From: Desulfobulbaceae bacterium
GTDB taxonomy: Bacteria > Desulfobacterota > Desulfobulbia > Desulfobulbales > VMSU01
DNA: 41,836 nt
Direction: 5' to 3'
Assembly (NCBI GenBank): GCA_028718985.1
Contig: JAQUKQ010000013.1
Location: forward strand, 1-41,836
The position numbers were made by a program, and so were the translations under genes. Positions 24,288 through 32,446 of the stretch are shown here, piece after piece (the first letter of the stretch is position 1; each line of letters opens with the position of its first letter). The notes under the pieces were generated by a model. The model saw only the letters and a program-made list of their open reading frames with translations, was not told where the DNA came from and searched no databases.

Positions 24288-25598
24288 ATGAATATCCAAC
24301 ATTGCTTAAGCGCGGTCGAAGCGACTGACATGATATCTGTTCGTGGCAGGGTCAGCCAGGTCATTGGCATGGTGGTCGAAAGCCATGGCCCCGGCATCCC
24401 GGTGGGCAGTATCTGCGAGATAAGCACCTTTCGTGGTCAGAACAAGATTCCTGCCGAGGTCGTAGGCTTTCGGGAAGGACGGGTATTGCTGATGCCGCTT
24501 GGCGAGATGCGCGGAGTAGAGCCAGGCAGTGTCATTCAGCAAGTTGGCGGCCAAGCCTCTGTCCCAGTATCTCAGGCCATGCTCGGCCGCATCATCGACG
24601 GCTTAGGCAATCCGGTAGATGGCAAGGGTCCACTCCTCGCTGATTCGAGCTACCCCCTGTATGCTGAGCCGTTAAATCCGATGGAGCGCCAACGGATCAC
24701 TGAACCTGTCGATGTTGGGGTGCGCGCCATCAATGGCCTCTTAACCCTGGGCCGAGGGCAACGCATCGCAATCATGGCAGGTTCCGGGGTCGGAAAGAGT
24801 ACCTTGCTTGGTATGATTGCCAAGCACACGGCTGCCGACATCAGCGTAATCGCCCTAATCGGTGAGCGTGGCAGGGAGCTGAAGGATTTCATCGAACGGG
24901 ATCTGGGTCCAGAGGGCTTGGCCCGTTCTGTAGTGATTGTCGCCACATCTGATCAGCCTCCATTGGTGCGCATGAGGGGGGCATATCTCGCAACGGCTAT
25001 CGCCGAGTATTTTCGTGATTTGGGTCGTGACGTCATCATGATGATGGATTCGGTGACGCGGTTCGCCATGTCGAGTCGTGAGGTCGGCTTGGCTATCGGC
25101 GAGCCGCCAACCTCGAGGGGGTATACACCTTCGGTATTTTCTCAACTGCCAAAACTTCTCGAACGGGCTGGAACCTGTAAAGGGCAGGGGAGCATTACCG
25201 GAATTTATACTGTGTTAGTTGAAGGCGATGACATGAATGAACCTATTGCCGATGCAGTGCGTTCTATTGTTGACGGCCATATCGTCTTGTCACGCGATTT
25301 GGCGAGTCGCGGTCATTACCCGGCGATCGAAATCCTTGGCAGTATTAGCCGCTGCATGAGTGATGTCATGCCGAGGGATCACATGAATCGAGCACATCGT
25401 TTCCTGGAGACACTGGCGGTTTATCGGAAATCAGAGGATTTGATCAATATCGGCGCCTACGCTAAGGGCAGTAATCCGAAGATCGATAAATCCATCAGTA
25501 TGATTGACGGGCTAAATGCCTTCCTGAAACAACAGGTGGATGAAAAATTGTCTCTTGCTGAGAGCGGCAACGCCTTAAGCGCCTTGATGGGTGCCTAA
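24288..25598 (+). CDS. fliI: Flagellum-specific export ATPase FliI
   Basis: 436-residue F1-beta-like ATPase that energises flagellar protein export. Walker A is AGSGVGKSTLLG (about residues 164-175), followed by LIGERGRELKDF, Walker B VIMMMDSVTRFAMSSRE and PPTSRGYTPSVFSQLPKLLERAG. The C-terminal NPKIDKSISMIDGLNAFLKQ block is typical. The start lies three bases after the fliH stop. Confidence 0.97.
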   Translation: MNIQHCLSAVEATDMISVRGRVSQVIGMVVESHGPGIPVGSICEISTFRGQNKIPAEVVGFREGRVLLMPLGEMRGVEPGSVIQQVGGQASVPVSQAMLGRIIDGLGNPVDGKGPLLADSSYPLYAEPLNPMERQRITEPVDVGVRAINGLLTLGRGQRIAIMAGSGVGKSTLLGMIAKHTAADISVIALIGERGRELKDFIERDLGPEGLARSVVIVATSDQPPLVRMRGAYLATAIAEYFRDLGRDVIMMMDSVTRFAMSSREVGLAIGEPPTSRGYTPSVFSQLPKLLERAGTCKGQGSITGIYTVLVEGDDMNEPIADAVRSIVDGHIVLSRDLASRGHYPAIEILGSISRCMSDVMPRDHMNRAHRFLETLAVYRKSEDLINIGAYAKGSNPKIDKSISMIDGLNAFLKQQVDEKLSLAESGNALSALMGA

Positions 25599-25699
25599 AA
25601 CTGTTTGTCGTTTTGAGGGAGTGCTTCACGCTGGGTGTCTGCCCTCGGGATCATCGGCTGCACAACCACTCTTTATCGTTATCAAATTGAGCCTTCGAC

Positions 25700-26146
25700 A
25701 TGGCCTATCACTACAAACTGGAAACCCTGCTTTCGGTGCGCCGAAATTTTGAGGATCAGGCTCAACAGAAGTTGGCTCACGAGCTTTTTGTGCTGGCGAA
25801 CCATAAAAAATATCTTGCTGACTTGGAAGAACAGCGTTTAGCCTTGTTTGCGACGTTGGAAGTGAAAAAGCAACAAACCATGAGTGCTGCCATGTTCAGC
25901 TTCTATACCGAGGCGATTCATTTGAAGAATCGCCAGATTGCCTTTCAGCACAACGCAATTTTAGCCCAACAGGAGATGATTGAGACTGTGCGTGCCGATT
26001 TGATAGTGAAGGTCAAGGCCCGCAAAGTTGTTGAGCGGTTGAAAGAGAAAGATTTTGTTGTCTGGCGGCAGGAAGTGCTTCGCAAGGAGCAGATCGAGAG
26101 TGATGAACAAGCGGTGATGCGCTTTGGCAAGGAGGCAATACAATGA
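25700..26146 (+). CDS. fliJ: Flagellar export chaperone FliJ
   Basis: 148-residue, almost wholly coiled-coil protein. YHYKLETLLSVRRNFEDQAQ at the N-terminus is the FliJ signature, and the rest is Glu/Gln/Lys-rich helix. FliJ binds FliI and FlhA and couples export to the proton motive force. A 101-base gap separates it from fliI with no promoter I can recognise. Its stop overlaps the motE start by four bases (ATGA). Confidence 0.88.
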   Translation: MAYHYKLETLLSVRRNFEDQAQQKLAHELFVLANHKKYLADLEEQRLALFATLEVKKQQTMSAAMFSFYTEAIHLKNRQIAFQHNAILAQQEMIETVRADLIVKVKARKVVERLKEKDFVVWRQEVLRKEQIESDEQAVMRFGKEAIQ

Positions 26147-26646
26147 AGATAAAGATATTTTTTCTGATATTGGCAGCACTTGGGCTTTTAGCCAGCGGTG
26201 GTGCGGTGCTGCATGCCTTGGATAAACAACCTGTCAAGGCGATAACTCCTGAAGACGTTGCGAATGCCTTTAATATAAAAGAGAGAGAGGCAGCCGTCGT
26301 TGCCAAAGAAACAGAGATCAGCAAACGAGAACAGATGCAGGAACAGGTCAAAAAGGAGCTCGATGAAAAATTGGCCAAGTTGACCAGTTTGCAACAGGAG
26401 TTAAAAGACCAGTTGGCAGCCATTAAGGGAGCCCAAAGTCAGGAGTTTACGAACTTGGTAAAAATTTACAGTACTATGAGCGCCTCGAAGGTGGCACCTC
26501 TCTTAGACTCGATGGACGATCCGGCAGTTGTCAAAATCTTTCGGGCCATGAAGACCGATCAGGTCGCTAAAATCATACCAAAACTAAAACAGGAGAAGGC
26601 AGTTGCCGTCAGTCAGAGTCTTGGCATGATCGATACACAACTATAG
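26143..26646 (+). CDS. motE: MotE-like flagellar motility protein
   Basis: 167-residue protein with an N-terminal hydrophobic segment (IFFLILAALGLLASGGAVLHAL, about 5-26), a coiled coil (KETEISKREQMQEQVKKELD onward, about 55-95), and a C-terminal MgtE-N-like helical domain (VKIYSTMSASKVAPLLDSMD; AVVKIFRAMKTDQVAKIIPKL). This architecture and the position after fliJ match MotE, a periplasmic partner of the stator-stabilising protein MotC. Its C-terminal codon and stop (CTATAG) are shared with the convergent fabD gene. Confidence 0.75.
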   Translation: MKIKIFFLILAALGLLASGGAVLHALDKQPVKAITPEDVANAFNIKEREAAVVAKETEISKREQMQEQVKKELDEKLAKLTSLQQELKDQLAAIKGAQSQEFTNLVKIYSTMSASKVAPLLDSMDDPAVVKIFRAMKTDQVAKIIPKLKQEKAVAVSQSLGMIDTQL

Positions 26647-27582
26647 TTTATCCAGGCACTGGGCCAGTGTCTCCGGAGACTCAATCTGGAAACATCTGTG
26701 CCCACCGTCCTTGGGCAGAATCCGCTTCATCAGCCCTGTCAGTACTTTCTTGGGCCCAACTTCGATAAAGGTCCGCACCTGACGGTCCATAAGATTGTTG
26801 ATGATCTCGTACCAACGTACCATGGAGACAATCTGTTGCGCCATGATGGTACGAATGAGTTCCACATCCGTTTCGGTGTTGGCGGTGACATTGAAGAAAA
26901 TCGGCGTGCTTGGTGGGGAGAGGGTAACTCCGGCAAAAATCTCTGCGAATTCAGGTAAGGCAGAGGACATCAGCGGACTGTGATTGGCAATGCTCACATT
27001 GAGTGGTACTGCCTTACCTCCTTGGGCGGTGGCCAACTCGGTGGCCTGCTGCAGAGCGGCAGCACTGCCAGACAAGACAAGCTGCTGCTCTGAATTGTAG
27101 TTGGCGATGCTGATTGACTCTGGGCAAGCCAAGCTTGTCAAAATCTTCTGCACGTCAGACAGCCCTAGGCCAAGGATTGCGACCATGCCTCCTGGGTTTT
27201 TCTCTCCTGCCTGATTCATGATTCTGCCGCGATGGGCTACCATGCGCAGGGTGTCCTCAAGACTTAAGACGTTAGCGGCATGAAGTGCGGCATACTCGCC
27301 GAGGCTGTGTCCAGCTACGAAATCGACCGGAACCCCTGCTTTTTTTACTGCCTGCCAGCAGGCAAGGTTGACGGCGGTGATAGCAGGTTGCAGATTGACA
27401 GCCAAAGTCAAATTCTCAATCGGCCCCTCAAAGCAAAGTGTCTGTAAGTCCTTCCCGCAGATGGCGTCAGCCATCTCAAAAATAGTCATAGCCTCTGCAT
27501 CTGCCTTGGCAAACTCCCGACCCATACCAATAAACTGCGATCCCTGTCCAGGGAAGAGAACGGCGATTTTTTCTGTTGTCAT
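26641..27582 (-). CDS. fabD: Malonyl CoA-acyl carrier protein transacylase
   Basis: 313-residue enzyme that loads malonyl groups onto acyl carrier protein for fatty acid synthesis. AVLFPGQGSQFIGMG, the nucleophile elbow GHSLGEYAALHAAN (active-site Ser), VSIANHSPLM (active-site His) and FIEVGPKKVLTGLMKR are all present. It overlaps the lspA stop by four bases (ATGA), with AGGGAA upstream. No fabH, fabG or acpP lies next to it; it is the last gene of ileS-lspA-fabD. Confidence 0.96.
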   Translation of the reverse strand: MTTEKIAVLFPGQGSQFIGMGREFAKADAEAMTIFEMADAICGKDLQTLCFEGPIENLTLAVNLQPAITAVNLACWQAVKKAGVPVDFVAGHSLGEYAALHAANVLSLEDTLRMVAHRGRIMNQAGEKNPGGMVAILGLGLSDVQKILTSLACPESISIANYNSEQQLVLSGSAAALQQATELATAQGGKAVPLNVSIANHSPLMSSALPEFAEIFAGVTLSPPSTPIFFNVTANTETDVELIRTIMAQQIVSMVRWYEIINNLMDRQVRTFIEVGPKKVLTGLMKRILPKDGGHRCFQIESPETLAQCLDKL

Positions 27583-28094
27583 GTTTTCCCTATGCTGTTT
27601 TTTGGTGCGACTTCGCTCTTATTGTCATGACGAAATTGCACGAGATGGGCAATCAAGAATATCCCCACCCCAACTGTAATGGCCGAGTCTGCTATGTTGA
27701 AGGCTGGCCAGTGATATCCTTGCCAATAAACATCAAGAAAATCGACTACCGCACCAAGGCGCAGACGATCAATCAGGTTGCCTACTGCCCCACCAAAAAT
27801 CAGAGCAATAGACACCACAAAGTGTTTGCCCTCCTTTTGCATCTGTCGCAGAAGAAAGATCATCATGATCATGGCAACCAGTGCCACCCCGATGAAAAAA
27901 AAGTGACGCCAAGAACCATGGTCGCCATTCAAAAAGCCAAAGGCTGCTCCCCGGTTGGTGAGGTAGGTCAGATTGAACAATCCAGGGATGATCTCTCTGG
28001 ATTGAAACATATCAAAATTGCCAATAATCCAAAGCTTTGTTAACTGATCGCAGAGCACGACCAAAATGATGGTAATCGTTGCCAACATTGGCAT
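27579..28094 (-). CDS. lspA: Lipoprotein signal peptidase II
   Basis: 171-residue inner-membrane aspartic protease that cleaves prolipoprotein signal peptides. Four membrane spans are visible. The catalytic Asp residues lie in GNLIDRLRLGAVVDFLDV and FNIADSAITVGV, and NRGAAFGFL is the conserved N-terminal block. The C-terminus (QFRHDNKSEVAPKNSIGKT) is a short soluble tail. It starts immediately after the ileS stop, with no gap; ileS-lspA is a very common bacterial pair. Confidence 0.96.
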   Translation of the reverse strand: MPMLATITIILVVLCDQLTKLWIIGNFDMFQSREIIPGLFNLTYLTNRGAAFGFLNGDHGSWRHFFFIGVALVAMIMMIFLLRQMQKEGKHFVVSIALIFGGAVGNLIDRLRLGAVVDFLDVYWQGYHWPAFNIADSAITVGVGIFLIAHLVQFRHDNKSEVAPKNSIGKT

Positions 28095-30884
28095 TTATGC
28101 TCCCAACTCTTTCAAGACGTCTACGCAGCGGCCGCAGGCAGTCGGGTGCTTAGTGTCGTTGCCAACTGTGATACTCCGCGTCCAACATCGCTCGCACTTT
28201 TCGCCAGGCGCTGCAGTGACAGAGACAGACAATCCTGGAAGGTCGCTGATAAAGACGTCGCCGGTTAAGCTGTCGGCAAGCAGGAGTTCAGAGACAATCG
28301 AGATATTTTTCATTGTTGTCCAGTTGTTATGTAAAAAATCAGCTAACTCACCGGTTACGGCAAGCGTTACTTGTGCCTCAAGGGAATGGCCGATGATTTT
28401 TGCTGTGCGGGCAAGCTCCAAGGCACGGGTTAACTCACGTCGGATGCTAATCAGTCGCTCCCATTTTTTGTCAAGTTCAGGCTGGCGATGTTCTGGATGA
28501 GCTGCTGGGAAGGCGGCAATGGCGACATCAGTCTCTCGCTTAGTGTCAGCTGGCAGATGCTCCCAGGCTTCGGCGGCAGTAAAGGACAATACGGGTGCCA
28601 TCAGTCGTAAAATACCCTCCACCAAATCATAGAACACAGTCTGTGCGGCTCGTCGTTCAAGAGATTTTGGTGCGGCGGTGTAGAGCCGGTCTTTTTGGAT
28701 ATCCAGGTAGAAGGCACTCATGGTAACGGCGCAAAAATTCTGCAAACTTTGAAATATAATGTGAAACTCAAAGGTGTCGTAGGCGTTGATTATTTTAGCC
28801 CGAAGGCCTTCCAGTTGTGACAATGCCCATTGGTCGATTTCGCAAAGTGCTTTGTAATCTACCCGGTCTGTTGCTGGATCAAAATCATTCAAGTTGCTCA
28901 GCAAGTAACGGATGGTGTTGCGGATTTTGCGATAGGCATCTGAAATATGACTGAGAATCTTATCGGATATCTTGATGTCATCCCGATAATCTTCTGCTGC
29001 CACCCAAAGACGAAGGATCTCCGCCCCATTCTGCTTGATGATTTTTTCAGGTGCCACAACATTGCCGACACTTTTCGACATCTTGCGACCACGTTCATCA
29101 ACAACGAAACCATGGGTTAAGACACCGCGATAGGGAGCAACACCACGCGTCCCAGTAGATGCCAATAGCGAGCTCTGGAACCAGCCACGGTGCTGGTCGC
29201 TGCCTTCCAGATAGAGATCGGCTGGCGAGGAGAGCTCTTCTCTTTCCTCGAGGACCGCAGCATGGCTGGTGCCAGAGTCGAACCAGACATCAAGAATATC
29301 CTCCTCCTTGCTAAACTCAGATGCCCCGCATTTTCGGCAAACCGTTTCATCACCAAGAAATGCTGAAAGCTCACGGGAGTACCAGGCATCAGCACCCTCC
29401 TGCCGGAACAGGCTGTCGATGCGACTGTTGATCGCCTCGGTATTGTGCACGGCACCACACTTGGCGCACAAGATGGCGGTAATTGGCACCCCCCAGGCCC
29501 GTTGACGGGAGAGGCACCAGTCGGGGCGCGAGGCAACCATGCCGTAAATACGATCGAGGCCCCATCGCGGCGTCCAAGTCACTTGGCCAATGGCTGATAA
29601 GGCTTTGTCACGCAACCCGTTTTCTTCCATGGAGATAAACCACTGTTCGGTGGCCCGAAAAATTACCGGTTTTTTACAACGCCAACAATGTGGATAACTA
29701 TGTGAAACCTTGCCTTGACCAAGCATGAGCCCAGCCTGATTAAGGTTTTCGCAGATCAGTGGATTGGCTTCGTTTATCGTTAAACCAGCATAAACACCAG
29801 CCTCTTCGGTGAACACGCCGTGGCTATCGACTGGTGCTAAAATTTCGAGTCCATAGCGCAGTCCGGTAAGGTAATCTTCACGTCCATGACCAGGGGCAGT
29901 GTGGACGCAACCGGTGCCGGTATCTAAGGTGACATAGTCGGCCAATACCAACAACGAATCTCGGTCGATAAAGGGGTGACGGCATTTTTTTCCTTCAAGG
30001 ACACTAGCCGAGAAAGTTGTCAGTACTTCACCGTTCAGACCAAAATCAGCCAGCACCTTGGATGCCAACTCTTCGGCCATGATCAACACCTCGTCGTTGA
30101 CTTTAATTGCGGCGTAGATAAAATTTGGGTGCATGGCAACCGCCAGGTTTGCTGGCAAGGTCCATGGGGTAGTCGTCCAGATGACGACAGAGATCTTTTG
30201 TCCCTCTAAGCTGCTGGCAATTTCAGTCAGGTCTTCAAGGAGAGGAAATTTAACGTAGACCGAGTATGAGGTATGGTCTGCGTAGTCAACCTCGGCTTCA
30301 GCCAGCGCCGTGCTGCATGACGAACACCAGTGTACCGGTTTTTTGCTGCGCACGACGGCACCTGAGGTCAAGAAGCGGTTGAACTCTCGAGCGGTAGCGG
30401 CCTCATAACTATAATCGATGGTTAAGTAGGGGTGATGCCAATCTCCAAGCACGCCAAGTCGTTTAAACTCATCGGCCTGTGTCTTGACCCACTTGCTGGC
30501 GTATTGGCGGCAAGCACCACGGAAGGTCAATTTGTCAATCTCCCGTTTTTTGCCGCCTAACTCCTTGTCGACATTGTGTTCGATGGGTAGGCCATGGCAA
30601 TCCCAGCCCGGTACGAAGGGGCAATGAAATCCAGCCATGCGCTTGGAGCGGAGGATGATGTCTTTTAAGATCTTGTTTAAGGCATGACCGATATGGATGT
30701 GACCATTGGCGTAAGGGGGGCCGTCATGTAAGATATACATCGGTCTCCCCTGGGTGGCGGATTGAACCTTGGCGTAGAGGTCTTGTTCTTCCCATTTCTG
30801 CAAAAATTCAGGCTCCCGCTGGGCAAGGCTTGCCTTCATCTTAAATTTCGTATCGGGTAGGTTCAGGGTAGAACGGTAATCCAT
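28095..30884 (-). CDS. ileS: Isoleucyl-tRNA synthetase
   Basis: 929-residue class I synthetase. The HIGH motif lies in PYANGHIHIGHALNK (about residues 57-71), the editing domain includes TTPWTLPANLAVA and DTGTGCVHTAPGHG, KMSKSVGNVVAPE is the KMSKS loop (about 600), and the C-terminal zinc finger has CERCW and CGRC. AAAGGAG lies eight bases before the ATG. A mid-length leader of about 70 bases follows a possible promoter; no T-box structure was recognised. Confidence 0.97.
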   Translation of the reverse strand: MDYRSTLNLPDTKFKMKASLAQREPEFLQKWEEQDLYAKVQSATQGRPMYILHDGPPYANGHIHIGHALNKILKDIILRSKRMAGFHCPFVPGWDCHGLPIEHNVDKELGGKKREIDKLTFRGACRQYASKWVKTQADEFKRLGVLGDWHHPYLTIDYSYEAATAREFNRFLTSGAVVRSKKPVHWCSSCSTALAEAEVDYADHTSYSVYVKFPLLEDLTEIASSLEGQKISVVIWTTTPWTLPANLAVAMHPNFIYAAIKVNDEVLIMAEELASKVLADFGLNGEVLTTFSASVLEGKKCRHPFIDRDSLLVLADYVTLDTGTGCVHTAPGHGREDYLTGLRYGLEILAPVDSHGVFTEEAGVYAGLTINEANPLICENLNQAGLMLGQGKVSHSYPHCWRCKKPVIFRATEQWFISMEENGLRDKALSAIGQVTWTPRWGLDRIYGMVASRPDWCLSRQRAWGVPITAILCAKCGAVHNTEAINSRIDSLFRQEGADAWYSRELSAFLGDETVCRKCGASEFSKEEDILDVWFDSGTSHAAVLEEREELSSPADLYLEGSDQHRGWFQSSLLASTGTRGVAPYRGVLTHGFVVDERGRKMSKSVGNVVAPEKIIKQNGAEILRLWVAAEDYRDDIKISDKILSHISDAYRKIRNTIRYLLSNLNDFDPATDRVDYKALCEIDQWALSQLEGLRAKIINAYDTFEFHIIFQSLQNFCAVTMSAFYLDIQKDRLYTAAPKSLERRAAQTVFYDLVEGILRLMAPVLSFTAAEAWEHLPADTKRETDVAIAAFPAAHPEHRQPELDKKWERLISIRRELTRALELARTAKIIGHSLEAQVTLAVTGELADFLHNNWTTMKNISIVSELLLADSLTGDVFISDLPGLSVSVTAAPGEKCERCWTRSITVGNDTKHPTACGRCVDVLKELGA

Positions 30885-31179
30885 GGTTAAACTCCTTTGT
30901 ATGCGAAACTGCTGACAGCTTTGCTAAACAATTGTCTGAGGGTCAAAGAAAACTGCATAAAATACCAATTACCGGACAAGTTGCAAGGCTAAATTTGTTG
31001 TTTTTATTTATGAGCGTTGTGGATATAGTGGAAGTAGTTTCATCTCGCCGTTTGTCGACTGAAAAGGCTGTTGGCCCCATGACGTAAGTCACCTCCTGTA
31101 CAGTCGGTTTTTTTTGGTCTTTGTCTGATGGGAACGCTATCTCAGGGATTTTTTGCAAACCTTATCTAGGGAGAAAAAC
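30885..31179. other. Divergent intergenic region between ileS and cooC
   Basis: 295 bases with no gene. A possible minus-strand promoter for ileS is listed at 30959-30986. On the cooC side there is a run of eight T near 31110 and a ribosome site (AGGGAGA) for cooC, but no promoter I can defend. Confidence 0.4.
30959..30986 (-). promoter_or_regulatory. Possible sigma-70 promoter of ileS-lspA-fabD
   Basis: Minus strand TTGCAA (-35, four of six) and TATTTT (-10, four of six) separated by 16 bases. It would start transcription about 70 bases before ileS. Weak, visual match only. Confidence 0.28.
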
Positions 31180-31935
31180 ATGCCGAAAGTCATCGCTTTG
31201 GCAGGGAAGGGAGGTACCGGTAAAACCACTACCTCCGCCTTGCTGCTTAAGTATCTACTGGACAAAAAGAAGACGCCAGTGCTTCTGGTTGATGCCGATC
31301 CAAATGCTAACCTCAATGAATTGCTCGGCCTACAGGTTGGTTTGACGATTGGACAGGTCAGAAAGGAGATGAAGGGAGAGATCCCTGCTCACATCAGTCG
31401 CGATCAGTTCATGGAGATGAAGATGCACCAGTCGTTGATCGAAGAGAGTGGTTTCGACCTGATGGTCATGGGGCAACCGGATGGGCCGGGATGTTATTGT
31501 GCCGCTAACCAGTTCTTGGCGATGGCCATGGATCATCTGGCCGATAACTATCAATACATCTTGGTCGATAATGAGGCCGGGATGGAGCATTTGAGCCGTT
31601 TAAACCTTACCAGCATCGATCATTTGTTAGTCCTATCCGATCCTTCGGCCCGCGGGGTAATGACTGCAGGACGTATTGCAGATATTGTCAAGCCCTTAAA
31701 TCTTAAGGTTCATGAAAAGTGGTTGATTGTCAACCGTGCACCTAACCCTGTTCCGCCGACACTCATGGATAAAATTGAACAGACGGTACTTAATGCTCAG
31801 TTGCCTCTGGCCGGCATCTTTCATTCAAGTGATGATCTTATCCAGCAAGAGTTGTCCGGAAATTCCTATCTTGCCCTTGACTCTGATCTGCCAATCATCC
31901 AGGAGGCCTATGCCGTTTTCGATAAAATCTTGTAG
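31180..31935 (+). CDS. cooC: CooC-type nickel-insertion ATPase
   Basis: 251-residue SIMIBI/MinD-type ATPase. The deviant Walker A is GKGGTGKTTT (residues 9-18), the switch region is LVDADPNANL, and PDGPGCYCAANQF holds a CxC pair at C105 and C107. This matches the metal-binding, dimer-bridging cysteines of CooC, which helps insert nickel into carbon monoxide dehydrogenase. LVDNEAGMEHLSR is a further family block. I chose ATG 31180 (AGGGAGA upstream). No CooS/AcsA-type dehydrogenase gene is in the window, so the target enzyme must be encoded elsewhere. A related MinD/CooC-like ATPase for another metalloenzyme remains possible. Confidence 0.85.
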   Translation: MPKVIALAGKGGTGKTTTSALLLKYLLDKKKTPVLLVDADPNANLNELLGLQVGLTIGQVRKEMKGEIPAHISRDQFMEMKMHQSLIEESGFDLMVMGQPDGPGCYCAANQFLAMAMDHLADNYQYILVDNEAGMEHLSRLNLTSIDHLLVLSDPSARGVMTAGRIADIVKPLNLKVHEKWLIVNRAPNPVPPTLMDKIEQTVLNAQLPLAGIFHSSDDLIQQELSGNSYLALDSDLPIIQEAYAVFDKIL

Positions 31936-32183
31936 TTGCGCACCAACTAATATGCTGATGTGCGGGACTGGTTTCTCGCTTAGCGTAACTTTTAGGATCC
32001 GTTCAGAGATGCCTTTCTATTCTCGCCTCAACCGTACTGCTCACCATAGTTTTTAGCTGATCAGAATGGCCCTTCCATTTCTGCCAGCGGCTTGGGAATT
32101 ACGTATGTGCCCAAAGGCCTATCCCCCCACACCCCTCAGCCAGATTCCCTAACGGCAACTCTTGCCTATTCTTCGGTTCTTCT

Positions 32184-32201
32184 CCTGGTGATATCACTAG
32201 G
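32184..32201. promoter_or_regulatory. Near-perfect 18-base palindrome, possible operator
   Basis: CCTGGTGATATCACTAGG is a palindrome with one mismatched pair. It lies about 160 bases upstream of the sigma-54 promoter of fliK, a distance usual for enhancer sites of NtrC-family activators. No T-run follows, so it is not a terminator. Confidence 0.35.
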
Positions 32202-32354
32202 AACTTTCTGCCTGGCCACACGCTAACGGCCGACTATCATGAAAGTTTCTCTGGCTTACTCCTGCAAGTCTCTTGAATTGTAACCTCCATAACCGTCTTT
32301 AATAACGGGTGTTTTTCGTTGTTAATCCGTGCCCGCCGAGTCTTTACTCAAACT

Positions 32355-32369
32355 TGGCACATGTGTTGC
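32355..32369 (+). promoter_or_regulatory. Sigma-54 (-24/-12) promoter of fliK-flgD-flgE
   Basis: TGGCACATGTGTTGC matches the consensus TGGCAC-N5-TTGC at every fixed position with exact spacing. Transcription would begin near 32381, about 65 bases before the fliK start. Confidence 0.85.
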
Positions 32370-32446
32370 TCTAATGGAGGGGCAGATAGAACTGTGTGCT
32401 CGACGAGAAAGTTTGCAATCGAAAAACATACAAACGAGGATATCCC

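Larger units (their letters stand above)
31936..32446. other. Long intergenic region upstream of fliK
   Basis: 511 bases without a convincing gene. It holds an 18-base near-palindrome at 32184-32201 and the sigma-54 promoter at 32355-32369. It is long for this compact window and is probably where the flagellar activator binds. I see no cooC terminator with a clear stem and T-run. Confidence 0.5.
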
